Positions 45,698-58,500 of a stretch of DNA of 64,000 bases are shown here, in pieces (within the stretch, counting starts at the first letter, position 1; every line of letters begins with the position of its first letter). The notes under the pieces are model-generated. The model was not told the DNA's origin. It saw only the letters and a program-made list of their open reading frames with translations, and ran no database searches. The position numbers were made by a program, and so were the translations under genes. This DNA is from Prostheceraeus crozeri (taxonomy: Eukaryota > Platyhelminthes > Polycladida > Euryleptidae). The stretch covers positions 155,092 to 219,091 of the forward strand of contig CAJQUW010009334.1 of NCBI GenBank assembly GCA_907163375.1. Reading direction: 5' to 3'.

Positions 45698-47381
45698 TTT
45701 TGATTATAACAGTCAACAATACCATAATCAGCAAATGCTTCGGTGCATATTGTTTGTGTGCACCTGTGCATGATTATTCCTGGCCTGTTATGTCAATTTC
45801 GCTAATTCGCTTTAATCACTAAACCTCTTCAGTTGAGTAGATTATGCTGCCGCAGTCGTGTCACAGATTACATACGCACTCATGAATTAAGGAGATAATA
45901 CGCATGGTTTTCGTTTATGGCCATTGACAGTGCAGTAATCTTATCTCCATGACCATAGCAATTGTCCTGTTGACTTTCACAGATATCTAAATAATTTCAC
46001 TGAGTGAGATTAATGCAGATGTTATATTTTGCTAGATGCCACGTGATCTCTCCTGACGGTTATACGATGAATTACTGATGATGTTGTTTGAAAAGATTTA
46101 ATGCAAATTAGCATCTATAGTAGTTCAGCATAAAGTTTCCAGTGTAAATTAACAAAAGCTCATTCTTTGCGCAATTATGAGCACCATTCTACGGACTATA
46201 TTGATCATAAATATAGGACGACACATAACATATATTTGAAAACAAAAACGATGTTTTTACTTTTACAACAGGCAAAAATGGATCACAATTTACGTGTGAA
46301 TTTAATAATTAATAAAATCATTAATACCGGTATATCTAAATAATAAACAGTAAAAAATCAAATGTATTTTATTTTTTAAATTGTTATATTTTTGTATGAA
46401 AATTATCTCATGAAGTATTTCTCCGGTTGCCATGTCATTTTCTAAATATAGCACAACACAACGGTCTATTATTTGTATTAGTTAATATGAATGATTTCTC
46501 AAAAGCTGGCATGATATGAATAATGAACTCTAGTTTCATTGATATCTCAGTTTGTTTTTCTTCGAATTCTGTCTGAGATTATCAACCGATTCTGATTCGA
46601 TGGGCAAAGTCATAATCAAACTTGTCATTCAATTTTAACCTAAAATTGCCTCAACGTTGGAATTTTTGATTTCGTATTTTCATTGAAAAATTGCATAAAT
46701 GGGCATAAAAACAAACCTTGGTGAGCATCCTAAATGAATATTTTTGATAAGGCTTTTCATTTTGAAATGGTCAATCAGTGACCATTTTAAGCAGGATGAA
46801 AAGCATTTCGACAGTCAATTTTTGAAAAAATCCGATGCCATTTGGTTATGTAGGTTAATTTATTCTTGAGCAGAGATATCTTTCAGCTACTATCTGTAGC
46901 TGTCGTCAGGCTAAGAAGGAAACCTCAAAACCTTTATCATCAATACATAGGATTCTAAAATTCTTACATGAGACATAGAAGAATAGAAGTAATAATGCGG
47001 GAGGTATTATTTATTATCCAAATAGATAAATACATTAATGGATGAACAACATCAAATCACCAAATCGTATCAGCTCTTTCCTACAATTGCCAAATAATGC
47101 AAAATACTTTATTACTCTACAGAAATTACACTCATAATGAGTTGAGGACATTGGATACAAGTTGAAGTTGATGTAGTGCATTAATCTAATAAGCCCAATT
47201 ATTCAGTCGAAGAACTATTCCTCTTATAAAAGTTGACAAATATCCGTTTACTTTAGTATTTTATTAGTCATGCACTTCATATAGAATTATGTTGATGTTT
47301 CTTTTAGATACTCATCTTGTATTAGAAGTAGAATATTGTAAAGTTCAAGCAAATGACGTCATTCTACTGTTCCGCTTTCAG
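45698..47381. other. Non-coding stretch, nothing recognised
   Basis: AT-rich, probably intronic to adducin if the 47382 exon is real. No repeats or domains recognised. Confidence 0.4.
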
Positions 47382-47423
47382 CCGGAGAAACTGATGTTGA
47401 TACCGAACCTTTGACACCTTCCG
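47382..47423 (+). CDS. Probable adducin cassette exon (42 bp)
   Basis: A 42-bp segment bounded by a good acceptor (CTGTTCCGCTTTCAG) and a near-consensus donor (CCG|GTAAGTAT). Joined to the donor at 37595 it keeps frame (phase 1 in, phase 1 out) and encodes A-GETDVDTEPLTPS-(G), acidic and T/P-rich like the variable tails of adducins. Because it is a multiple of three and phase-symmetric it could be skipped or included freely. Joining would give an isoform lacking the SVSY ending. The next exon is not recognised before the satellite array, so it would lie outside the window. Strength rests on splice sites and phase only. Confidence 0.55.
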
Positions 47424-48812
47424 GTAAGTATCAATTCGTTCCTTTCATTTTGCATAATATGGCTACAATTTGAAAATCGATTTTCATAACTAGAACTGTG
47501 GATATGAATGTGGTACAATTTTCACTTTCAGCTTCCTTTAAGAATTCATCTTTCAGGTTTAACATTTTTGCTAACCTTATTGAAAATGCTGATTACAATT
47601 AAAAAATATATGAACAACTTTAAATATTATCATAACAACGGCTTCATCGTTTTGTGCGCGATGACGTAATATCGTTGATTGATAAGCCTGAAACAAAAGG
47701 AAGGCTGTGAAATGTCATCTTGTTACCCAATTACTATTATTGGTATGCTCTAGTAATGTCTGAACTAGTGCCGTGTAAAGTTGAGACCGCCTAGACGCAT
47801 CGATCAATGCAAACTTTCAGGAAAGTTGCACTGCCTTGAAACTACATAAGGCGTTAGCATCACCTGACCTACTGATTAACATCGTCCGAATTCTAATGCG
47901 CCTCATTTTCGTGGATGTGTAGCTTTTTACACTGTTTGTTGACGACGTTATTCAAATAGTCGATTTACTGGCGACATACTGGTACACTTCATGGTTTTCT
48001 CATACAATTCTTCTATGCGACCAATGTCCCTTGACAGTAGTTTTCTTAGTTTTTTTGTTTGGAGCACTCCAATCTCGTGACCTTAGTGCAACAATATGAA
48101 ACTGTTGCGAATGTGCGAGGTCAGAATGAACTGTCCGGACAAAATGCCGGATAAAATATAGTGAAATATGTGGTGGGCTACGTAACAGCATATTATTCAT
48201 GAGAATGTACTTATTAGATATTAGTCAAATTTAAAAATTCATGCCAAACTAATCACTAATTAAAAAAATCATAAATGGTTGCCATTCTAGCCCCGAAGCA
48301 TATATTTAAAGCATTTGTGGTCACTATGTGCAAAATACGTTTAGAGAAACAATACCTTCTCGCAATCAAATGCTTCGAAGAGAGGAAAATATTATCCTCA
48401 TGTTGTAAAACAGCGTTTTGTGAACACATGTACATGCATTTGATAGCATCTTATTTGCTATTTATGTATTTGTTAACAATGAAGAAATGCATTTCGATCT
48501 TTTAACATAATAAAAAATTAATTTTTTCTTTCAAATCATGTGATGAGGTAAAGCCTGTGCGGGATTATCTATGTCATTTCAAAATGAAGTGCATGTGGCG
48601 TATTGCTTAACTGTACTATATAATGGCAAAAAATGGTATGTTATTCACCTAATATAAAGCAATTTCGAAGCGCCCCAAGTTGCCTTTGATTCTATGATAT
48701 GCTTGAACTTTATAAACTATTCGATGGTTAATTGCTCAACATATAAATTTTCAACCGTTCGATCTTTTGTGGTTTTCCGATATAATCATTAGAAGAGCAT
48801 GTCATTCAAAAC
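47424..48812. other. Non-coding stretch, nothing recognised
   Basis: AT-rich. No feature I can support. Confidence 0.4.
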
Positions 48813-48879
48813 CCCGTACAGAAATGAATGGGGTATGAATTATAGTATGATGTGATATATGATCAACATATATATGTGA

Positions 48880-49230
48880 TATTTTGCAATTCATATATAT
48901 GATCATATATGTATGAAAAGGGGTAAGTTAATCATATATATGACGATCACAAAATTGCATATATATGATCATATATGTATGAAAAGGGGTAAGTTAATCA
49001 TACATATGACGATCATAAAATTGCATATATATGATCATATATGTATGTAAAGGGGTAAGATAATCATATATATGACGATCATAAAATTGCATATATATGA
49101 TCATATATGTATGAAAAGGGGTAAGTTAATCATATATATGACGATCATAAAATTTCATATGTATGATCATATATGTATGAAAAGGGGTAAGATAATCATA
49201 TATATGACGATCAATGAAATTTACATACAA
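48880..49230 (+). repeat. 66-bp minisatellite, about five units
   Basis: GGGGTAAG starts at 48920, 48986, 49052, 49118 and 49184, an exact 66-bp period. Each unit carries the self-complementary tract CATATATATGATCATATATG and then AAAAGGGGTAAG and TATGACGATCA. A further diverged unit lies near 49306. Because 66 is a multiple of three, one frame stays open for 83 codons (49072-49323), but an earlier unit carries a stop in the same frame, so coding is unlikely. Confidence 0.9.
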
Positions 49231-50699
49231 TTATCATACATCTACATCATATCATTTATAAAAAGTTATTATGTATCGATCATATTATCATGTATGTATG
49301 AAAAAGGGGTAAGGTATAGATGATAGGGCATATGACTATTCATACAATAGCATTTCAAATATTTATGAGCATATATTCAATGACTTTTTGAATATAAAGG
49401 CATTCTCGAAATGAGATGATGTATATTTTCTTGATCATACATGCCGGAATGTACATGTATTGAAAGTAATGTATGTAAATATCAATTTATATTTTATATT
49501 ATTCTAATTTGCATACCATATAAAAATAAGAAAATCATTTACGATTTCGTGATTTTTTATGTTTTTATACAGGCGAGTTATTGCAAATCTTACCGTGGGA
49601 AATTTCTGGAAAAACATCCATGTCAATGTTGAGGTACTGCAGTCACCTTGCTAGAAACTTGATAAAATGTGAAAAAGTAATTCGAGTCATCCATTGACTG
49701 AAAAATGATTCACAGATTTCAGGTATAGTAAAAAACTGCCCTAATAATAACCTGAAAACAGCCACCTCAAACCTTCCACATACAAGGGCAAAACTGCTGC
49801 CCAGTGCCTTCCCCCGTGATCCATCTTCTTTCACTTTTGTCACTTTTGTTTCATGCCACAAAAGTCCTCGAGACATAAATGCCACTTAATTTTTTTCGTG
49901 AATAATAAATATGTGATTATCTATGAAACCAAGTCCATGTTCTAGCAGATCACTCAATTTTGGTTTTGGTCTTCGTTTTCAACTTCAGAAATATGGAACA
50001 GTGTAGTGATATAATATGCTTCATATTTTTTACATATTGGTTTTTTAATAGTTGTACTTGTACCCATAACATATTTCGTTGTAACATTCATACGCAATAA
50101 TTTCAGGAATCAAACATTCACAATCATTTACGATATTTAGCGCGAATTTTCATGTTTCAAATTGATAAATAAAACGCTTCATCAAGAATACTTATCTTTT
50201 GAAGAATTAAATAAAGCAACTATGCTGACATGCTGTAGAAAACTCGTTTATGCTCGTCATGGCTTCTACGTGTACATGCGTTCTAATTTTCATTTAGAAG
50301 ATGTTTTCATGTATTTGTTTTTTCATTTCAGGGTTGAAGATGTTCAATGGATCAAGGTCGTAGTCGACCTACATGTAGTTATTTTTGCTTATTGTTATCA
50401 TTATGCACAAACGTGACAGTGCACTTTTAAACGTGCCGGTTATTCCCTATAGTGGTAAGAATGTATTTATGATATATCTAGCAATGATTGTTCTACAATT
50501 CCTAACTAGATATGGTACTTCTAATGAAATACATGACATGTTTTAGTCAAATCCATCAAGTATTAAAAATATTTGACTCATTTATGAATGAATCATACAG
50601 CATGCTTGTGTTAGAAATTCCTACGTATGAAAGTGTATCCTATATTTTCATATTTATGAATTATATCATGAATCACACAGTATCATGAATCAATAGCAT

Positions 50700-51240
50700 G
50701 GACGTTTCAAAATCTATTTTTATACTGTATGATTTATAGTATGTTCGTGTTCAAAATTCATACATATGGTATACCAACGTATGTATCATACTATGATTCA
50801 TGTAGTATGTATCTTACTATGATTCATATAGTATGTATTTTACTAAGAATCATAGATAAGAATCATATATATGGAAATCGTCACGCTAGCGTGACGATTT
50901 CATACTAATATTCATATGATTATTCATACTGTATGACTCATACTATGAATCATACAGTATGTTTCTTACTAGAGATTCATAGCTATGTTCTTGTTAAAAA
51001 TTCATACATATGGTATGGTCTGTAATTCATACGTATGTATCATACTATAGATTCATATAGTATGCATCTTACTATGATTCATATAGTATGGATTTTACTA
51101 AGAATCATAGATAGAAGCATATATATGGAAATCGTCACGCTAGCGTGACGATTTCATACTAATATTCATACTGATATTCATACTGTATGATTCATACTAT
51201 GAATCATACAGTATGTTTCTTACTATGATTCATACCCCTC
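50700..51240. repeat. Two-copy tandem repeat of about 250 bp with perfect 28-bp palindromes
   Basis: The two copies are offset by 244-254 bp. Each has TTCATACATATGGTAT (50757, 51001), runs of ATTCATA/TATGAAT words, and the perfect palindrome GAAATCGTCACGCTAGCGTG continuing to ACGATTTC (50874-50901 and 51128-51155). ATGATTCATA and its complement are spread throughout, so each copy folds on itself extensively. Confidence 0.85.
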
Positions 51241-51253
51241 ATTTCTGTACGGG

Positions 51254-53680
51254 AACTGACCAACATACATTTGAAGGATTGCCCGTTGAAGTTGATAATG
51301 ACAGACTAGGTGTCATTTGAGGTTAACATTCATTTATTCATAAAGGTCACTTGATATTTTCAAAAGAGATCGAGATATAATTGTCTTAATAACATAATGG
51401 ATTAACTTAATATATTCCATCCTGTCCAGAGAATGAATGCATTAGATACCCTCTTCAACATCTGTGGTATTTAAAGTTCATGCTAGGATACAAACGAAGA
51501 ATGACGGCTGGTGATTTAGTATGCTGAAATCAGTTTGATTATCTTCAAGCAGTAGTTTCCCGCGTGATGCCTATTACAGAACGTGCCTTGAAATGGTATT
51601 ATCAAGTGTTAAACTATTGATGTCTGATGTTTCATACTTTCAATTTCACTTTTTGTTTCTCAAGTTGATTGATAGAAAAAAATGGTCATAATGATAGCTG
51701 CGTTTGCATTGCTATCAATAAATCAGAGTTATGCTTTTCTTTTCTACCCAACCAACAACGCATTTTCTCAAAGTTAGAATCTGCACTGTTAAAACTATCT
51801 AATTTTATTTTGCCTTAGAAGAACAGAATCATACAAAATATTCGCATGAATACACTCAATTGCGCTATCGTTTGTCTAACGTCGTTTTTCTACAATGGCC
51901 TCACCTTTACTAGGTGTAACATACTTCCAATGTGAGCATTTATTGCATGGTCATAGTGAAATTAGCAGAATGATTAACCAGTATATAGTAGGCATACCTT
52001 CGATTTGATCGAAGTTTCTATGCATTCCCACAATCACTGGTGCTGATGAAGCCTCCAGTCATGTCAGGACCACAGACATCAGATGTATCTATGCATATAT
52101 ATTTAACAATCCTACCTCAATGGTAAGGACCATGTAGCAATTTCTAATTATACTTCTTTCACTGATCTCAGAGTAAGCGGTTTAAAGTGGAGAAGTGGCA
52201 GTAAATATAGAAATTTCCTGTCAAAAAGTCAAATTTTCCCGAATTTGAAATAAATTTCGCATTCTATCACTGCTGTGCTTTGAGCGAAGTAATGCGAGTA
52301 TGTCAAATATTCACATTAATGGGGTACGAGCACTTATATCCGTGTGTCCATAATAAGTTAAGAATAAACAGAGCATGACATTGGCCACATGGTTTTTATC
52401 ATACCATGAGTGACGCATCTCTTACAACGTGTAACCATTGACATGATAAAGCCATTCAACGATGATGTATTCATTGTTCTAAGACGGAGAAAAGTTGGAC
52501 GTTAGCAGACAACGCCTTGTCACAGTTGGGTGAACTGGCTCATGGACATGAAGGTCTGACGATGTCTAACCCTATACTTCAATTTTATACATTGGCACTG
52601 ATTTGCTTCTGTTGCGACCGTTAATTTGAAACAAGTGCGACTTCCTGTGAATGTAAGTTGCGGAAACTTATTTTCATAATTGAAGGATGGCTGAGCTTCT
52701 CAAAGATGTGCAAAGAAAACCTCCAAGATGGAATGAATGTTAGCCGATTTTCTAGTATAGTTTTCAGCTTTATACAGCTTCCGTTGAATAAAGAGAAATT
52801 CTTCCCAGAAAAGTGAAAAAGTGAAAATTAGGAATCCCAACATTAACTGATTAATTTATTGTCACATTTTTGTTGCTGAATGAAATTGTTGACAATTACT
52901 GGTGCATATAATTGATTCACCGCACATTTATTCGTGTGCTTTCGAGTATTGCATGCATGCAGCCTTTGAGTATAAGGCTGGCTGACAGTCGCATGCTGAA
53001 TTGGCTCAACTGTGGTGCAGTCGATGCGAGCTCGATCCAATCAATCGTGATCACAGGGCCTCCATAAATAATTGATAACAATTATTTGAGCAATTATTGT
53101 TTAAGGATTATGTCATATCCTTTTCGTACGTGGTATCAGTCACTATGTCATCACGTGATCTTTAAAAGGAAAGTTGGAAATGGAAGTGTTTAAACTAGAG
53201 TTAGTGATGCGTCAGCAGCCTACGGGATAAAAGTTGACATTAATGCGGGAACGAGTTTGTTGTGGCATTCTGTCGATAGAAGCTCGATTTTAACACATCA
53301 GAAATAGACTTATGCGTGAAAGTCGAATGAACTGATAACCTTAATTCGGACGTGCATGTCGAAAGTTGTCAACCACTATCTGATTTCAACAGTTTTATAC
53401 ATGCGCGGGTAGGCAACAGATTACGTCGGAGGAGTTTGATTGAGCCGTTTGCCATATTAACAACTTTATTGATACGCAGTTTATCCACTGCATATGCACT
53501 GCTGATGGTTGAGAAAATCACAAATTGGCATCACTTTTGTCAACTTTTGACCTGAAGAATCATGTCTTCGGTGTTAGTGGTACCATCAGGTGTACTTCGA
53601 GTGATCGATGTCCTCTGATAACTAAAGTCCTCCTAATCAAATTTAGTATATTTTCAATTGTTCTTATCTTGCTGATATAC
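51254..53680. other. Non-coding stretch, nothing recognised
   Basis: AT-rich. Short open frames (for example 53352-53707) show no domain. Confidence 0.4.
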
Positions 53681-54560
53681 AGGGTGATTCACCTCCACTT
53701 AGGGTAGCATGATACTGAAATATGCTGTGCATCTTCATGAGTATTCAACAACTACATTAAAAGTGAAACTTTACATTTAAAATAAATGTTCAAAACGTAT
53801 TATACAACACTCTTCTGGCTTATAGCTGCATATTCTCACAATAGCCTTTCACATTAGCGTCTATTCTGTTATGACCACGGCCGACCAAATATGCATTATG
53901 CATAAAATGCATATTTCGGCTTTAATTGCATAAAAATGCATATCATGAAACTAAGTGCTTTTAAATACATATACAGATGATTTCTTGAAAAAACTGGAGT
54001 TATTATGAACAAATTGTGTCTCGTTTCCTGTGTTGCACCTATCTTTTTATCACCTATCACCTTATCAGACCCTGAAAAAAGTGATTGTTGACTTGGAGGA
54101 TGATTGTACAGTACAGCAATCGTTAGCTGAAGGAGCCAATCGAAAAATCGGACACCGAGATTGCAAGAGGTATCATAGACATTTCCTCTAAATCTGGCTT
54201 TATTCCTCGTTGTCTGAAGCATCTTCAAGACCGTAAGTGCAATCCGTCTCAAGCCAAGCAACCGATCGATGGTATCAGCGATGACTTTGATGCGAATGCA
54301 AGGACCAAGCTGGAGCACAATCTTCAAAAGAACACATGATTCAAGAAGCTGGTTGAGAGGGACTTTGAAGGATATTCATTGAAGAAAAATGTATTGTTCG
54401 CGATCTCCAGTTACCTCTTCTGACGTTGAGAGACTATTTTCAGAATACAAGGCAATTTATGAGGAACAATGCACTAGTATGACTAGGGAAAAAACATCCG
54501 ATGCAATTGTGTATTAGGAAATCAACTCAAGTGTTATACAGATTATTCACCTTTATGCAT
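53681..54560 (+). mobile_element. hAT-like transposon relic
   Basis: A plus-strand reading around 54400-54520 gives TSSDVERLFSEYKAIYEEQC, the hATC-type S..VERLFS motif. Upstream (about 54062-54160) a reading KKVIVDLEDDCTVQQSLAEG precedes it in another frame, so the copy is broken. The region starts near a terminus-like CAGGGTGATTCACC (53683) and includes palindromic ATGCAT-rich sequence at 53886-53945. No right end or target duplication was found, so boundaries are approximate. The 143-codon minus-strand frame across it is a shadow. Confidence 0.55.
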
Positions 54561-55397
54561 TACATTTGCCTACATTTCTTTGCTATATTTCAGTTATGCA
54601 CTAAACAATCACTTGTTAATGATATTTGGTCGGCCTTGGTTATGACACTAGACTATTGTGGACAAGCTTTCTCATATGACAAATTTCAAGCGTAAAGACC
54701 CTTTTAATTTTGAACCACGCAAATAGTAGTTTCGACAACCGAAGGAATGATGTGAAAGCAGTACATGTGAAATTTAAATCATATGTTTTTCATGTAGTTC
54801 AATTAATGACAATAAGCAAAATATATCTGAATAGTGTTATTTTTTCATAATACAAATTAAATTGTGCGTGTGAATATGCACGTACACATGTACTTGTAAA
54901 ATTAAAGATTTGATGCGGCTATGCATGTATGAGCAATCTGCATGTTCCTATCTCAAAAAGTTGCACGATTTTTTATATTCCTCACCCAATGACGACGGTA
55001 CAAGTTGCATATATGGGTAGATAGGGTAGATGATCCTGACATTTTGATCATTGTGAATCACTTCTGTGCTAACGAATTCGAGAAAAAAAGTCATGTGGCC
55101 GAATAAGCGAATCTACAATTGAGTTTTGTCCTTATAACAAAAACAGCTTGTGAATAGGGCAAATAAGCATAAGACATCGAGGAAAGTTATGTTATAAGTT
55201 TTCGTGACTTTCCAATGTTGAAAAAGCATGATCAATGTGAATTCAAAATTCAAACTACGTGAACGTTAACATTGCATTCGTCAAATATTAGGTAACCATT
55301 CATTAATTCTGCCAGGATTGTATTTTGAAGCCTTATGAATTGCTAAAGCTTGATTCTGGGTTAGACAGTAGTAGAAACGGCGAACACCGATAGCGCA
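54561..55397. other. Non-coding stretch, nothing recognised
   Basis: AT-rich spacer before the C-rich junction of the satellite array. Confidence 0.4.
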
Positions 55398-55510
55398 AGA
55401 TGGCCGCCCATCGTGACTCCCCCTACCCCTCCCCTCCCCTCCCCCTTCACCTCCCCTCCCCCTCCCCTCCCCTCCCCTCCCCCTCACCCCTCGCCCCCGC
55501 CCTCTGGAAC
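55398..55510. repeat. C-rich polypyrimidine tract at the array edge
   Basis: CCCCTCCCCT-type low-complexity sequence of about 90 bp (roughly 55418-55505), followed by GC-rich sequence. The complementary strand is G-rich in runs of four to five and could fold into G-quadruplexes. It marks the sharp change from AT-rich unique DNA to the satellite array. Open frames across it on both strands are low-complexity (P/S or G/R) and not genes. Confidence 0.85.
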
Positions 55511-55589
55511 GGCAGAGTGTCGTGGTCGGGCCGCGTGTTGTGCTTTGGGTCTGAGTGTCGTCGGCTGGACTTGGGGCGCGAACCGCCAG

Positions 55590-58500
55590 GAAATTATGTG
55601 TTGAGGCTATAAACGTGTGGGATGTTTTTCGTGCTGAATGTTGGGGGTTGTAAAATGGGTTGTTTCGAGTGGAAGGAGTGGTCGCATGAGAAAAACGGAG
55701 GTCGGATTCGTGTTCACCAGCCGTGAAATTCCTGTGCATCGGTAGGGTGAGGTTTCAAGGCAATCGGTGAGAAAAAATTTTCAACATTTTTTTTTTCTTT
55801 CCGAAAAACAAACGACAGAGTATAAGGTATTTGGGGACGTTTTGGTGTGTAGCGCCCAAACGAAGCATCGGATGAGGAAACGGAAGGCCAAGATTCAGGA
55901 TTCAGGCGTGAAATGTCTGCATCGGTTAGGAAGGATGTTTCAAGTCGAAATCGGAGAGAGGAAAAAAAAAATTTTCAACACTAGTGACACTGACCTCCCC
56001 GCCCACCCCCCCCTCCCCCCTCTGGACAGCTTGCTTCGATTTTGGCTTCCAGTGGACGGATTTTGTCGTGCGATAGCTCGTTTGAAAGCTAAGAGTGAGA
56101 CAAATTCAGTGAAAGAATCGGCTTGTTCCTATCTGTCTTCGTTTAGATGTGAGACGCCATGTAAGATTTTGGGACATTGGCGAAAAACGACAGAGTTAGA
56201 ATTTGGGAAGTTTTGGGCTGTAGCTTCAAAACGAAGCATCGGATTGGAAAACGGATTTCAGATTTGGAATCAGCGTGAAATTCTCTATCTGTATGGTGAG
56301 TTTCAAGTCAATCGGAGAGAAAAAATTTTCAACATTTTTCGAAAAAACGACAGGGTTAGAATTTGGGACGTTTTGGTGTGTAGCGCCCAAACGAAGCATC
56401 GGATGAGAAAACGGAGGCCAGATTCGGAATCTACGTGAAATTTTGGGTTAGGAAGGATGTTTCCAGCGAAATCGGAGAGAAAAAATTTTCGGCTGACGTC
56501 CCCCCCCCTCTGGACAGCTGGCTTCGATTTTGGCTTCCAGTGGACGGATTTTGTCGTGCGATAGCTCGTTTGAAAGCTAAGAGTGAGACAAATTCAGTGA
56601 AAGAATCGGCTTGTTCCTATCTGTCTTCGTTCAAATGTTAGAGCGGTTACAAGATTTTAGGTCGGAGCTCGCTCACCTGAAAAAATCCTAAGTGTCAGAG
56701 TTTGAATATGGGAATTTTGAAAATAGCGCGCCAAAGTGTGGAGAATTTCGAGGCCAGTTGGGACCGTCACCTGAAATTAGCATTGGTGAGTTTCAAGTCA
56801 AATTCTGAGAGAAAAATTTTCGCTTGTGACCTCCCCCCCCCCTTGGACAGCTTGCTTCGATTTTGGCTTCACAGTGGACCGGATTTTGTCGTGCGATAGC
56901 TCGTTTGAAAGCTAAGAGTGAGACAAATTCCAGTGAAAGAATCGGCTTGTTCCTATCTGTCTTCGTTTAGATGTGGAGACGCCATTTAAGATTTTGGGAC
57001 ATTGGCGAAAAACGACAGAGTTAGAATTTGGGACGTTTTGGGCTGTAGCTTCAAAACGAAGCATCGGATGGGAAAACGGATTTCAGATTTGGAATCAGCG
57101 TGAAATTCTTTATCTGTATGGTGAGTTTCAAGTCAATCGGAGAGAAAAAATTTTCAACATTTTTCGAAAAAACGACAGAGTTAGAATTTGGGACGTTTTG
57201 GTGTGTAGCGCCCAAACGAAGCATCGGATGAGAAAACGGAGGCCAGATTCGGAATCTACGTGAAATTTTGGGTTAGGAAGGATGTTTCCAGCGAAATCGG
57301 AGAGAAAAAATTTTCATCAGTCCTGACGTCCCAACTCCGCCCCCCTCTGGGAACAGCTTGCTCGCTATACGATTTTGGCTTCTAGTGGACGGATTTTGTC
57401 GTGCCATAGCTCGTTTGAAAGCTAAGAGTGAGACAAATTCACTGAAATAATCGGCTTGGTTCCTATCTGTCTTCGTTCAGAATGTTTAGAGCGGTTACAG
57501 TTAGGTCGGAGCTCGCTTACCTGAACTAAGTGCCAGGGGTAGGGAACCATTTTGATGTGAGACGGCATTTAAAGATTTTGGGACATTGGCTGAACAAAAA
57601 CGAACAGCAGTTAGGAAAAATTATGGGACGTGTTTGGGGCTGTAGCAGCTTCAAAAAAAAACGACAAGCATCGGATGGGAAAACGATTTCAGCACATTTT
57701 GGAAATCCAAAGGCAGCCGGTGAAATTCTCTTTTATCATCTCTGTATGGTGAGTTTTTCAAGTCAACAATCGGAAGAGAAAAAATGTTCAACATTTTTCG
57801 AAAAAACGACAGAGTTAGAATTTGGGATGTTTTGGTGTGTAGCGCCCAAACGAAGCATCGGATGAGAAAACGGAGGCCAGATTCGGAATCTACGTGAAAT
57901 TTTGGGTTAGGAAGGATGTTTCCAGCGAAATCGGAGAGAAAAAACAATTGTTTTTTTTCACTGAACAATCTCCCCCCCACCCAAACCACCCCACCCCCAC
58001 GATCACCTACTACATACTACCCTTTCTACACCTAAACTACAATAAATCCACGACTGGACAGCTGGCTTCGATTTTGGCTTCCAGTGGACGGATTTTGTCG
58101 TGCGATAGCTCGTTTGAAAGCTAAGAGTGAGACAAATTCAGTGAAAGAATCGGCTTGTTCCTATCTGTCTTCGTTTGAGAAGAGGTGCGGGGTGGGGGGA
58201 TGGGAATTCGGGGAAGGGGCGGGGGGGGTCGGAGAAATGTGTTGAGACCGGCCATTTAAGATTTTGTGGACAATTGTGAAGAAAAAAAAACAAAGAAAAA
58301 CAGTAAAACGACAGAGTTAGAATTTGGGGACGCTTTTTTTGGGGGCTGTATGCCCGTCAAAAACGAAGCGACGAAATGGAAAACGGATTTCAGATTTGGA
58401 ATCAGCGCGTGAAAAATTCTTCTATCCTGTATGGTTGTGTGGAGAGTCCTGGGAAGTTTGTCAAGTCCAATCGTGCCAGGAGAGAAAAAAAATTTTTCAA

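Larger units (their letters stand above)
48813..51253. mobile_element. Palindrome-rich element bounded by inverted repeats
   Basis: The left end CCCGTACAGAAATGA then GGGGTATGAATTATAGTA (48813 onward) is matched, inverted, by the right end finishing at 51253 (CATACCCC, TCATTTCTGTACGGG). A 3-bp AAC abuts both ends (48810-48812, 51254-51256), a possible target duplication. Inside are a 66-bp minisatellite (48880-49230), middle sequence with short unassigned frames, and a 250-bp tandem repeat with perfect palindromes (50700-51240). No transposase is recognised. CCC...GGG ends occur in piggyBac-like and other elements, but the target here is not TTAA, so the class is open. Confidence 0.6.

Noticed and set aside
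49072-49323. 83-codon frame of 22-residue repeats
   Set aside because: It is created by the 66-bp minisatellite, and the preceding unit has an in-frame stop.
50327-50375. Acceptor-like TTTTTTCATTTCAG followed by a short frame, tested as a terminal adducin exon
   Set aside because: It gives only about ten codons unlike any adducin tail and lies inside the palindrome-rich element.
48880-51240. CRISPR-like regular repeats
   Set aside because: The units are contiguous tandem repeats without distinct spacers, in an animal genome. They are minisatellites.
55281-55739. 152-codon minus-strand frame rich in G and R, and plus-strand P/S-rich frames
   Set aside because: Low-complexity translation of the C-rich tract at the array edge, with no domain and no conserved start context.
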